From: Burkholderiales bacterium | GTDB taxonomy: Bacteria > Pseudomonadota > Gammaproteobacteria > Burkholderiales > Casimicrobiaceae | Assembly: GCA_025354075.1 (NCBI GenBank) | Contig: JANXNO010000463.1 | Location: 1-10,062 of the forward strand | Length of the DNA stretch: 10,062 nt | Direction of reading: 5' to 3' | In this document: in pieces, positions 1 through 7,226 of the stretch | How positions within the stretch are numbered: position 1 is the stretch's first letter | Layout of the letters: the number at the start of each line of letters is the position of its first letter | Translations under genes and position numbers: made by a program | Notes under the pieces: model-generated | Told to the model about the DNA's origin: nothing | Databases searched by the model: none | Seen by the model: only the letters and a program-made list of their open reading frames with translations

Positions 1-1
1 C

Positions 2-499
2 TGGAGCTTTGCAGCACCGGGTCTCAAGCTTGGCCAGGCGCTGGAGTTCGCACGGGCGGGCGAAATCAGCAACACCGCCTTCAGCGGCTATCAGTTTCCT
101 GGCGGCTTTGCGGTAAGTGCGGCGGTAAACACCGACCGTGCAGCATCGCTTGCCGGCTCAGGCGTTGGCCTCAAGTTTGACGGGATGCGCTGGGCCGATC
201 CGCGGCAGAGTGTGAATGTCGACGTGGTCTCTGCGTTCAACTGGCAAAACAGTTTTTCAGTGTTCGGCAAAGTGGGCGTTGGCCGCGCCGACGGGCGCAA
301 CACACCGGAATGGGTTTCGCCTGTCCTGTCCGCCCAGGATCGTACTGCGCTCTCCTATGGCGTGGGGATGCGCTACGACTTCACCCAGAGTCTCGGTCTC
401 AAGCTCGAACTGACGCGTGGCACCCGTTTTGGCGTTGATCGCCTGCGCACCGATATCGATCCGGACGCGGTGAACTTCGGAATTCGCTGGTCGTTCTAG
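2..499 (+). CDS. Outer-membrane beta-barrel protein, 3' part only
   Basis: An open frame enters at base 2 and stops at 499, giving 165 visible residues; the start lies outside the window. The chain alternates polar and hydrophobic residues in short segments separated by Gly/Asn/Asp-rich turns, as beta-barrel strands do (for example FSVFGKVGVGRAD, ALSYGVGMRYDF and LGLKLELTRGTRFG). It ends in FGIRWSF: a terminal Phe with aromatic and hydrophobic residues at alternating positions is the classic C-terminal signal that the BAM complex recognises in outer-membrane proteins. The size and strand pattern resemble the eight-stranded OmpA/OmpW-like barrels, but the missing N-terminus prevents a family call. 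An in-frame ATG at 185 is internal to the barrel and is not the start. A terminator follows, so this gene is transcribed separately from moaD. Certain as a coding region and likely as an outer-membrane barrel; the specific function is unknown. Confidence 0.8.
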   Translation, partial: WSFAAPGLKLGQALEFARAGEISNTAFSGYQFPGGFAVSAAVNTDRAASLAGSGVGLKFDGMRWADPRQSVNVDVVSAFNWQNSFSVFGKVGVGRADGRNTPEWVSPVLSAQDRTALSYGVGMRYDFTQSLGLKLELTRGTRFGVDRLRTDIDPDAVNFGIRWSF

Positions 500-521
500 C
501 GGTCGTCGCGCAGAAAAATAC

Positions 522-545
522 AAGGCGACCGCGGTCGCCTTTTTT
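522..545 (+). terminator. Rho-independent terminator of the beta-barrel gene
   Basis: A perfect inverted repeat, AAGGCGAC / GTCGCCTT (522-529 and 534-541), encloses a CGCG loop. Its last two T residues plus the following TTTT give a run of six T (540-545). It lies 23 bases after the stop codon at 499, the usual place for an intrinsic terminator. The stem could extend inward (ACCGCGGT), leaving almost no loop. The A residues at its 5' base could also let it work in the opposite direction, but there is no minus-strand gene nearby to need it. Confidence 0.88.
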
Positions 546-679
546 GCGAGCTTTTTAGCGATAACTTTGTCCGCAGACGCTCTTTCACATTGGGCTAGTA
601 ACCTCTTTTATCGATTTATCGACTCGCGACGATTTATGCGCTTATCCCCACACTGCGCGCGGCATTACGGTAAAAGCTG

Positions 680-705
680 TTTACTTTCGCTCACCTTTCT
701 AAAAT
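680..705 (+). promoter_or_regulatory. Candidate moaD promoter, nearly leaderless
   Basis: A good -10 hexamer, TAAAAT, sits at 700-705, seven bases before the ATG at 713. The best -35 match is TTTACT (680-685), but its spacing is only 14, so the -35 is weak. Transcription from this -10 would begin at about 712-713, giving an mRNA with essentially no 5' leader. This fits the absence of any Shine-Dalgarno sequence before moaD. The rest of the 546-699 gap shows little structure beyond a direct repeat of CGATTTAT (612-619 and 630-637), which might be a binding site but has no other support. Confidence 0.35.
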
Positions 706-712
706 TGTGCGC

Positions 713-970
713 ATGACAATTCAATTGATTTTTCTTGCGCGCCTGCGGGAACGCTTTAGGGTGTCTCGCGAGGCGTTCGCTCTGGCTCCCGGCGCGGCAA
801 CCGTTTCAACGCTGCTCGATCAACTGCGCGAGCGCGGCGGTGCATTTGCTGAAGAACTTGCTCCCAATCGCGCGTTTCGTGTCGCAGTGAATCAGGATGT
901 GGTGACATTCGATCATCCGCTCAAGGCGGGCGACGAGGTCGCGATTTTTCCCCCCGTGACGGGCGGTTAA
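713..970 (+). CDS. moaD: Molybdopterin synthase small (sulfur-carrier) subunit MoaD
   Basis: MoaD is the ubiquitin-like sulfur carrier of molybdopterin synthase. A C-terminal thiocarboxylate, made by MoeB-type adenylation and sulfuration, is delivered to MoaE to convert cyclic pyranopterin monophosphate to molybdopterin in the cytoplasm. The 85-residue product matches the family: it opens with IQLIFLARLRERF (beta-grasp strand 1 and the conserved LAxLRE), has the VNQDVV segment near residue 60, and ends in the diagnostic DEVAIFPPVTGG with the terminal Gly-Gly that carries sulfur. A GTG at 707 would add two residues, but ATG 713 is preferred because family members start here and because the nearby -10 box would place the transcription start beyond 707. 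No Shine-Dalgarno sequence is visible. moaE starts one base after the stop, so the subunits are almost certainly cotranscribed and translationally coupled. Confidence 0.93.
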   Translation: MTIQLIFLARLRERFRVSREAFALAPGAATVSTLLDQLRERGGAFAEELAPNRAFRVAVNQDVVTFDHPLKAGDEVAIFPPVTGG

Positions 971-971
971 C

Positions 972-1430
972 GTGGCGAGTTTCGTTCGCGTGCAGGTGCA
1001 GGATTTTGATGTTGGGGCTGAGATCGCCGCACTTCGCTTGGGCAATCCGGCGGTAGGCGCGGTCGCCAGTTTCATTGGTTGTGTGCGCGACATGAACGAG
1101 GGCGATTCAATCGGCCTGATGTACCTCGAACACTATCCCGGCATGACCGAGCGTGAGCTGGAAAAAATTGCGACCGAGGCGCATGGTCGTTGGGACATTT
1201 TTGACACGCTGATCATTCACCGTGTGGGTGAGCTCAGGCCGCTGGATCAAATCGTGTTTGTGGCTGTGACCAGTGCGCATCGCGGTGAGTCGTTCGCAGC
1301 CTGTGAGTTCATCATGGATTTCCTCAAGACGAAAGCGCCGTTCTGGAAGCGTGAGGCAACGCCGCAGGGTGATCGTTGGGTCGATGCGCGTGTCAGTGAT
1401 GATGCAGCCGCCGCGCGCTGGAAGCAGTGA
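972..1430 (+). CDS. moaE: Molybdopterin synthase catalytic (large) subunit MoaE
   Basis: MoaE dimerises and binds two MoaD chains; it transfers two sulfurs from MoaD thiocarboxylate to cyclic pyranopterin monophosphate, forming the molybdopterin dithiolene. The 152-residue length equals the family norm. Visible hallmarks are FIGCVRD (34-40, with Arg39), LEHYPGMTE (52-60), IIHRVGEL (81-88), SAHRGESFAAC (101-111) and the active-site stretch DFLKTKAPFWKRE (116-128). The latter contains Lys119 and Lys126, in the same numbering as the catalytic lysines of the E. coli enzyme, so it should be active. The start is GTG at 972, one base after the moaD stop, with only a poor GGGCGG upstream, pointing to translational coupling. 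dgoK begins six bases beyond the stop. The usual moeA/glp neighbour is not in this window. Confidence 0.95.
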   Translation: MASFVRVQVQDFDVGAEIAALRLGNPAVGAVASFIGCVRDMNEGDSIGLMYLEHYPGMTERELEKIATEAHGRWDIFDTLIIHRVGELRPLDQIVFVAVTSAHRGESFAACEFIMDFLKTKAPFWKREATPQGDRWVDARVSDDAAAARWKQ

Positions 1431-1436
1431 TTTCAC

Positions 1437-2348
1437 ATGACTGAGATCGTACTGATCGGGCTCGACTGGGGCTCTACCAACTTGCGTGCCTTCGCGTTCA
1501 ACGCGCAAGGCGAGGTGGTGGATCGTGCGGAGTCCTCGGCCGGCGCGCTCACGCTTTCGGGTTCGGCGCAGTTTGATGAGGTGCTGGTTGCGGTGGTTGG
1601 CGAGTGGGCGCAACGGCACCCGGCGGCGCGCCTGATTGCGTGCGGTATGGTTGGGGCGAAGTCGGGTTGGCGAGAGGCGGGTTATGTAGGATTGATCGCT
1701 GCTACTGACGCCCAGCAGGCTGCCGTGCTGGCCGCAAACGTTGTGACGGTTGCGACTTCACTCGCTCGTCCGCTGCACATCATTCCCGGCATCAAGAGTG
1801 ATGAGCCCGATGTGATGCGAGGCGAGGAGACGCAGCTCGTTGGCTCAGGCGTGACCGATGGCGTCATCGTGCTGCCCGGCACGCACAGCAAATGGGTGCA
1901 TATGAGCGCCGGGCGTGTTGAGAGTTTCGCCACTTTCTACACCGGCGAAATGAACTCGCTGATACGAAAGCACAGCTCGGTTGGTGCGCTCGTCAAAAGC
2001 GCGCCCGATAGCAATGATGTAGCAGCATTCGAAATGGGGCTGAACTACGCGCGGGCCGGGGCAGCGTCTTGGCTGCATGACCTGTTCGTGCTGCGAGCGT
2101 CGGTGGTCACCGGCGCGCGCAGCGAGGCGTTCGTCAGCACCGTGCTCGCGGGCTGGTTGCTCGGATGTGAAATCAGCGCCGCGCTCACCATGTATCCCGA
2201 CACGCGCGGCGTGGTGCTGGTGGCGAGTCAGACGTTGGTGCCGTGGTACGAGGCCGCGACTCGCGCATTCGCGATTTCATGCGATGCAGTTAGCGCAGAA
2301 ATGGTGACCTCTCGGGGATTGTGGAGGATCGCGCAAAGCCTGCGTTGA
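1437..2348 (+). CDS. dgoK: 2-dehydro-3-deoxygalactonokinase (DgoK family)
   Basis: DgoK phosphorylates 2-keto-3-deoxygalactonate with ATP to the 6-phosphate in the De Ley-Doudoroff route of galactose/galactonate breakdown. The 303-residue protein is close to the roughly 290-300 residues of the family and carries its signatures in order: the phosphate-binding GLDWGSTNLRAF (8-19), CGMVGAKSGWREAGY (69-83), PDVMRGEETQLVG (124-136), LPGTHSKWV (146-154) and TGEMNSLIRKHS (169-180). The ASKHA-type fold appears complete, with no frameshift. It starts with ATG six bases after moaE and lacks a convincing Shine-Dalgarno sequence, so it is probably read through from moaDE. Odd context: the normal partner, the KDPGal aldolase gene dgoA, and the galactonate dehydratase or transporter genes are absent here, and there is no obvious link to molybdenum cofactor. 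The family call is firm; the true substrate could differ. Confidence 0.9.
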   Translation: MTEIVLIGLDWGSTNLRAFAFNAQGEVVDRAESSAGALTLSGSAQFDEVLVAVVGEWAQRHPAARLIACGMVGAKSGWREAGYVGLIAATDAQQAAVLAANVVTVATSLARPLHIIPGIKSDEPDVMRGEETQLVGSGVTDGVIVLPGTHSKWVHMSAGRVESFATFYTGEMNSLIRKHSSVGALVKSAPDSNDVAAFEMGLNYARAGAASWLHDLFVLRASVVTGARSEAFVSTVLAGWLLGCEISAALTMYPDTRGVVLVASQTLVPWYEAATRAFAISCDAVSAEMVTSRGLWRIAQSLR

Positions 2349-2376
2349 GTCCTACAGCGGCTTCAGTTTCGAGCCC

Positions 2377-2382
2377 TACAAT
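2377..2382 (+). promoter_or_regulatory. Candidate -10 box of the acyltransferase gene
   Basis: TACAAT lies 5 bases before the ATG at 2388, so a transcript from it would begin at or within a base of the start codon. No good -35 occurs at 16-18 bases upstream; TTGAGT (2345-2350) is 26 bases away, which is too far. No Shine-Dalgarno sequence precedes the ATG. The arrangement repeats what is seen before moaD and suggests leaderless translation, but it rests on one hexamer. Confidence 0.33.
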
Positions 2383-2387
2383 GCGCC

Positions 2388-5111
2388 ATGGCACAACACA
2401 AGCTGAGCAAGCTCTTTGAGCCGCAGTCCATCGCAGTCGTGGGGGCCTCGGAACGAGAGGGCAGCCTCGGGCGAGCGGTGTGGCAGCGGTTGCGCACGTA
2501 TGCGTACACGGGACGTGTCTTTGCAGTCAATCCGAAGCATAAAAAAATCTTCGACGATCCGTGCTATCCAAGACTTATTGATCTGCCGGAACGGGTCGAC
2601 CTTGCGCTGATCGCTGCACCGGCTGACGCCTGCGTCGACATCATCCGCGACTGCGGGGCGAGCGGCTGCGCCTACGCGTTGATCTTATCGCACGGCTTTG
2701 ATTCAACGTCGGCTGAAAGTACCAGCGAAAAAAACGTCAAAGCGGTGCAGGCGTTGATGGACGCGGCACGCCAATCGCGGGTGCGGCTGATTGGTCCCAA
2801 CGCGCGAGGCTTGTTGCGCCCACGCATTGCACTCGATGCCTCTGCGATGACTGACGTTGCTGCGATGCCGTCGGCGGGTTCGCTGGCTGTGATCTCGCAA
2901 TCAGGCGCATGGCTGTCGATCCTGCGCGACTATGCTGCGGGCACCTCCATTGGCTTCTCCAGTCTGCTGTCGCTGGGTGCTTCGCTTGATCTCGACTTTG
3001 GCGAACTGATGGATTACTTCGCGTTTGACGCCTATACGTCGGACGTGTTGCTGTACATCGAAGAAGTCAAGAACGCGCCCTCATTCATGTCCGGCGTGCG
3101 CCAGATTTCGCGGATGAAGCCGGTGGTGGTGCTCAAGGCGGATCGCGCTGATTTGCACCGATCACCCGACGGCACGCACGCCACCGTACTCGCCCAGCAT
3201 GACCGCGTGTTTGAGGCGGCCATCGCGCGCGCGGGTGCCGTTCGCGTGCAGACGGCGATGCAGATGGTGAGCACCGCCAGGCTGCTCACCGCTGACCGTA
3301 GCCACGCCCAACACCGCATCGTGGCGATCACCAACGGCCGCGGCCCGGGTTTGGTGGCAGCTGACTCTGTGCGGGCGCAGGGCCTGACCTTCGCGCCATT
3401 GTCTGATGCTACGTTTGACACCTTACGCGAGGCATTGCCAGCCCATGCCAGCGTAGGCAATCCGCTCGACCTGGCGGGAGATGCGACAGCCGAGCGGTAT
3501 CGCGTTGCCCTCACCGCCGTGTTGGCCGATGAATCGGTTGACGTGTGCATCGTGCTGTTTTCACCGCAATCGATTGTGAGCGCGCTGGATGTCGCGACTG
3601 AGATTGTGAAAGTATCAAAGGCACACCGAAAAACGGTGCTCGCCGTGCTCGGCGGTGGTGCCAGTGTGCTGCCCGCGCGCGCCTTGCTCGATCAGGCGCG
3701 TATCCCGCAGTTTTTGAGCGCGGAGAACGCCGTTGATGCGATCGGCTTTCTCGAAACTTTCGTGCGAAATCAATCCCTGCTGCGACAAGTGCCCGCGCAA
3801 AGCGTGGATGGTTTCACCCCGCATGTGGAACACGCGCAGGCGATCTTCGATCATGTCCGCGCGGATGGCCGCACCCAGCTTTTCATGCATGAAGCGCGGC
3901 AATTGCTCGGGGCGTTTGGCATCGCGATGATCAACACGGGAATGGCGCGCACGCCTGCGGATGCGGTCACGCTAGCTGATAGTTTTGGCTATCCGGTCGT
4001 GCTCAAAGTGGTGTCGCCCGATATTGCGCACAAGACGGAGGTGGGCGGCGTGCAGCTGGACTTGCGCGACGCCAGAAGCGTGCGTCGTGCCGCAAAAGAA
4101 ATCTTCGAAGCCGTCGCGCAGCAAGCACCGGATGCGCGCGTGATCGGCTTGACGGTGCAGCCATTTGTTCGACATCGCGGCCAGCGCGAACTATATCTCG
4201 GCCTCGCCATTGATCCGACGTTTGGCGTGGTGATGGGCTTTGGCGCTGGCGGCTTAAGTGTTGAGCGGGTAGACGACGTGGCCTTCGAGCTGCCGCCGGT
4301 GAACGACGTGCTCATCGCCAACCTGATTTCGCGCACCCGCGTGTCGCGCCTGCTTGACGCGTACGGCAACGTGCCCGCGATTAATCGCGATGCGCTGACT
4401 ACGCTGATGCTGCGTTTTTCCACGCTGGCGTGCGTGTGCCCTGAGATATCTGCCTGCGATTTGAACCCGGTGATCGCCTATGCGCATGGTGCGGTGGCCG
4501 TCGATGCGCGCATCGTGCTGCGGCCACGCGATGAGGTTGCACGAATCAAAAAACTGGGTCGCTACGCCCACCTGGCCGTTTATCCGTATCCGCGCGAACT
4601 CGAAGAAATGGTCACGCTGAAGGACGGCATCCGTCTGTTCATTCGGCCTATTCAACCAGAAGACGCGGAGCGTGAGCGCGCGTTCGTTGCGCGGCTGTCG
4701 CCCGAGACGTTGTACTTTCGCTTCATGATGCCGGTGCGCGAACTCTCTGCCGCCATGATTGAGCGCTTCACGCAAATTGACTATGGCCGCGAACTGGCGC
4801 TAGTCGGCATCACGGGCGAGGGGCCGCAACAGCAGATGGTTGCCGTCGCACGCATCACGCCCACCACCGTGCCTGCGCGCTGCGAGTTTGCCATTGTCGT
4901 CGAAGAAAACATGCACGGCACGGGCCTCGCACGAGCGCTCATGCATCGATTGTTTGATGCGGCACGCAGTCGGGGCTACGAAGAGATGGAGGGCTCGGTA
5001 CTGCGAGAAAACCCGCGCATGCTCAAGTTTTGCGAAGCCATGGGTTTCACCATCGAGCCCAATCCGGACGATTCCAACGAGCGTATCGCGCGTCGTGCGC
5101 TGGTTGACTAA
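2388..5111 (+). CDS. Acyl-CoA synthetase (ADP-forming)-GNAT fusion, Pat/PatZ-like protein lysine acetyltransferase
   Basis: The family comprises large enzymes such as Salmonella Pat and E. coli PatZ (886 residues) that acetylate lysines of metabolic enzymes, notably acetyl-CoA synthetase. This one has 907 residues. Domains in order: CoA-binding Rossmann domain (about 10-145, SIAVVGASEREGSLGRAV and LIGPNARGLL); succinyl-CoA-ligase-like domains (about 165-460, VISQSGA and KPVVVLKADR); ATP-grasp domain (about 500-715, GYPVVLKVVSPDIAHKTEVGG at 534-554, then MGFGAGGLSVE and DLNPV); GNAT domain (about 745-900) with GIRLFIRPIQPEDA, the acidic CEFAIVVEE segment (Glu833, at the place of the catalytic Glu of Salmonella Pat) and the acetyl-CoA loop MHGTGLARALM. 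Unlike E. coli PatZ, a His (264, in THATVLAQHD) sits at the position of the phospho-histidine of active ADP-forming synthetases, and His548 at the second relay site. Synthetase activity is therefore possible though unproven. No sirtuin or acs gene lies beside it. Confidence 0.9.
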   Translation: MAQHKLSKLFEPQSIAVVGASEREGSLGRAVWQRLRTYAYTGRVFAVNPKHKKIFDDPCYPRLIDLPERVDLALIAAPADACVDIIRDCGASGCAYALILSHGFDSTSAESTSEKNVKAVQALMDAARQSRVRLIGPNARGLLRPRIALDASAMTDVAAMPSAGSLAVISQSGAWLSILRDYAAGTSIGFSSLLSLGASLDLDFGELMDYFAFDAYTSDVLLYIEEVKNAPSFMSGVRQISRMKPVVVLKADRADLHRSPDGTHATVLAQHDRVFEAAIARAGAVRVQTAMQMVSTARLLTADRSHAQHRIVAITNGRGPGLVAADSVRAQGLTFAPLSDATFDTLREALPAHASVGNPLDLAGDATAERYRVALTAVLADESVDVCIVLFSPQSIVSALDVATEIVKVSKAHRKTVLAVLGGGASVLPARALLDQARIPQFLSAENAVDAIGFLETFVRNQSLLRQVPAQSVDGFTPHVEHAQAIFDHVRADGRTQLFMHEARQLLGAFGIAMINTGMARTPADAVTLADSFGYPVVLKVVSPDIAHKTEVGGVQLDLRDARSVRRAAKEIFEAVAQQAPDARVIGLTVQPFVRHRGQRELYLGLAIDPTFGVVMGFGAGGLSVERVDDVAFELPPVNDVLIANLISRTRVSRLLDAYGNVPAINRDALTTLMLRFSTLACVCPEISACDLNPVIAYAHGAVAVDARIVLRPRDEVARIKKLGRYAHLAVYPYPRELEEMVTLKDGIRLFIRPIQPEDAERERAFVARLSPETLYFRFMMPVRELSAAMIERFTQIDYGRELALVGITGEGPQQQMVAVARITPTTVPARCEFAIVVEENMHGTGLARALMHRLFDAARSRGYEEMEGSVLRENPRMLKFCEAMGFTIEPNPDDSNERIARRALVD

Positions 5112-5117
5112 CGGGTA

Positions 5118-7226
5118 TTACCGCGCCTTGCGCAATCGGTGGGCCGAGGGCCAACTGCGCAGCACGCTACTGAGCTTTTCTATCGGGGCCGAACCTTTTG
5201 TTGGCGCAAATCGGACCGCATTATAAATTCTCGAAAATTCAGTGAATTTGGTTGCGTGATCCGGCCACCATGCGGCTGCCCGCGCCATCACGGAGGTCAC
5301 CGTTTCATGGCGATCAATTGGCAGTCCTGCTTTGGCGAGCCTCGTCCGACCGGATCGCCACATCCGCATGGCGGGATCCAGTGTTCGCTCGTTTCGTTTG
5401 ATCCACAGCCACCACGCGCCTCCCATGAGTGCGCCGCTGGCAGTGATGGCAAGCAGCATCCAGCCGAGTGCCGTGAATGCGTTGATGCCATCGAGGCCCA
5501 GACCCTTTAACAGTTCTTTCTGGCGGTCGCGATCAAACCCGATGACCCATTTGGTGTAGCTGAAATTGGCCTGTTCCCAAGTGTTAGCCAAGCCGGAAAA
5601 AGAAAGCCAGTTGCGCGTGTTAACGAGCATGCGCTCAGTCTCGGGCAGTGCTTGCTGCAAACCCATTTCGATGCGATCAGGCGCGACGGCAGCCGTGGGA
5701 TCGACACGTCGCCACTGTCCGTCGATCCAGACCTCCACCCAGGCGTGGGCATCGCTTTGCCGCACAATCATGTAACCCGACGGGTGATACTCGCCTCCCT
5801 GGTAGCCGGTAACGACACGGGCGGGTATCCCGCTGGCCCGCAATACAAAAACCGCCGCACCTGCATAGTGCTCGCAGAATCCGCGACGGCTATCAAATAA
5901 AAATTCGTCAATAGCCGTGAGTCCGCGCGCGCCACCGTAGACCGGCGGATTCAGCGTGTAGAAAAACTTCTCTTGGTTGAAATGTCGGAGCAGGGCACCG
6001 ACGCGCGTAGCGGGATCCGGGAACTGTGTGGCTAATTCAGCGGCAAATGCTCGGGCGCGTGGACTGAGTTGGCGTGGGCCGGTACGCATTTCAGCGCTGT
6101 TTGCAGCGGGCTCTGGCGCTTCGTAATTGCCGCGCGCGAAAGACTGTGCGCGGTACTGCGTCGCACCCGTCGCCGCCCGGCGCACACCGATCTGTTGCGC
6201 GTCTGTGAGATACGCGGTTTGCTCGACTGCTGGACCGGAAGGATAGGCGACCGGCAGCTCCAATATCGGCAACCAGCGCGTGTCCTGTCGCTCGACAGTA
6301 ACGGTGTATTCGATGGCTTCACGCTCGTGTTCCTCCGGCAGGAAATGGATGAAATCACCCCGCATTCGAGCGGCCGTTTCAGTGCCTACGCTCCATGTCA
6401 CGCCATCAAATTCGCGCAGCACAGGGCCGCGCCAATAGAGCGCGGCGGTGGGCGGCTTTCGCTTTTCAAACTCGACGCGAAAAGCGGTCTCTTTGGACAG
6501 GATGAGCTGGGCAATCTGGCCGGGACGCATCTCTTCAGACAACCCGCTTTGCCCGGTGCTCGTGTCGCGCATACCCCACAGCGGTGCCGTTGCGCGTGGA
6601 AAAAGAACAAACAGCATGGCCGCGAGCGGTATGCCCAAGAGCGTGTGTGCAGCCGCGCCCTTGACGTGATGCACAAGCGTTGATCGTGCATCTGCTGCCG
6701 TTGACGGTGCATCAAACAGGCGCAGGGCGGCCACATAGACGATGATGACGGGTGGCACACTCAGCGCGGCAAGCAGCCCTAGATTGTCAAAAAAACTGGC
6801 CACGTACAACACCAGCGCCATACCCCAAACGACCATGAAGTCTCGCGTCGACTTAGCCTCGATGAGCTTGAGCGGGCCGAGAATGAACAGGAGCGCCACG
6901 CCTGGATCGCGACCAAAGAGACGACCATATTGTTGAAATACCAGCACGCCAGCGCCCACGGTGAGCAGCATCAATAGGCCACGCCATATCAGCGAGCGAG
7001 GCTGTTGCTTCACAAATACACAGACGGCGAGCGCGACGATGCCAAGCGCAGCGATGACGGGCTTGGCGGAGAGAACATTCGCCGCCTGCGCCAGCGCAAT
7101 GGCGAACGCCATGAAGCGGCGCGCTCGCAAGTCGGGATTAACCGTCGTGGGCTTCGGCTGTTTTCCGCTCTTTGTCTGGCGTCGCCCCTGGGCGCGATCA
7201 TTCAACGAAATGGTTGAAGCGCTCAT
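5118..7226 (-). CDS. tgpA: TgpA-type membrane protein with periplasmic transglutaminase-like domain
   Basis: The 702-residue protein has the TgpA layout. A basic N-terminus precedes about six or seven membrane segments (roughly 38-210, DUF3488-like), then a periplasmic stretch holds a transglutaminase core, then one membrane helix (about 586-608) and a cytoplasmic DUF4129-like tail with the ETVTSVMARAA motif. The Cys-His-Asp triad is present: Cys451 in SRRGFCEHYAGA, His494 in SDAHAWVEVW and Asp509 in WRRVDPTAAV. The domain could therefore be a transglutaminase or a cysteine protease/amidase; its substrate is unknown. In Pseudomonas aeruginosa the homologue is reported to be important for viability. 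The ATG overlaps the DUF58 stop (ATGA) and has GAGG (7233-7236) six bases upstream, so this is the third gene of a moxR-DUF58-tgpA operon. It ends 6 bases from the opposing acyltransferase gene. Confidence 0.93.
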   Translation of the reverse strand: MSASTISLNDRAQGRRQTKSGKQPKPTTVNPDLRARRFMAFAIALAQAANVLSAKPVIAALGIVALAVCVFVKQQPRSLIWRGLLMLLTVGAGVLVFQQYGRLFGRDPGVALLFILGPLKLIEAKSTRDFMVVWGMALVLYVASFFDNLGLLAALSVPPVIIVYVAALRLFDAPSTAADARSTLVHHVKGAAAHTLLGIPLAAMLFVLFPRATAPLWGMRDTSTGQSGLSEEMRPGQIAQLILSKETAFRVEFEKRKPPTAALYWRGPVLREFDGVTWSVGTETAARMRGDFIHFLPEEHEREAIEYTVTVERQDTRWLPILELPVAYPSGPAVEQTAYLTDAQQIGVRRAATGATQYRAQSFARGNYEAPEPAANSAEMRTGPRQLSPRARAFAAELATQFPDPATRVGALLRHFNQEKFFYTLNPPVYGGARGLTAIDEFLFDSRRGFCEHYAGAAVFVLRASGIPARVVTGYQGGEYHPSGYMIVRQSDAHAWVEVWIDGQWRRVDPTAAVAPDRIEMGLQQALPETERMLVNTRNWLSFSGLANTWEQANFSYTKWVIGFDRDRQKELLKGLGLDGINAFTALGWMLLAITASGALMGGAWWLWIKRNERTLDPAMRMWRSGRTRLAKAGLPIDRHETVTSVMARAAAWWPDHATKFTEFSRIYNAVRFAPTKGSAPIEKLSSVLRSWPSAHRLRKAR

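Noticed and set aside
642..650. DnaA-box-like TTATCCCCA upstream of moaD
   Set aside because: One mismatch from the consensus and only a single copy; there is no AT-rich unwinding element or dnaA/dnaN nearby, so it is not an origin.
707..712. GTG as an earlier moaD start
   Set aside because: It adds only two residues not typical of the family and would lie upstream of the transcription start predicted from the -10 box.
1107..1619. 170-codon minus-strand frame spanning moaE and dgoK
   Set aside because: It crosses two clear plus-strand genes and shows no family motif.
4254..4775. 173-codon minus-strand open frame opposite the acyltransferase gene
   Set aside because: His/Arg-rich translation typical of antisense shadows; the plus strand here encodes well-conserved ATP-grasp and GNAT motifs.
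5129..5136. TTGCGCAA palindrome near the convergent gene ends as a terminator
   Set aside because: It is an 8-base self-complementary word with no loop and no T-run, within tgpA coding sequence.
6069..6683. 204-codon plus-strand open frame opposite tgpA
   Set aside because: It lies wholly antisense to conserved TgpA coding sequence, its translation is Arg/Cys-rich with no recognisable domain, and GC-rich genes often give long antisense frames.
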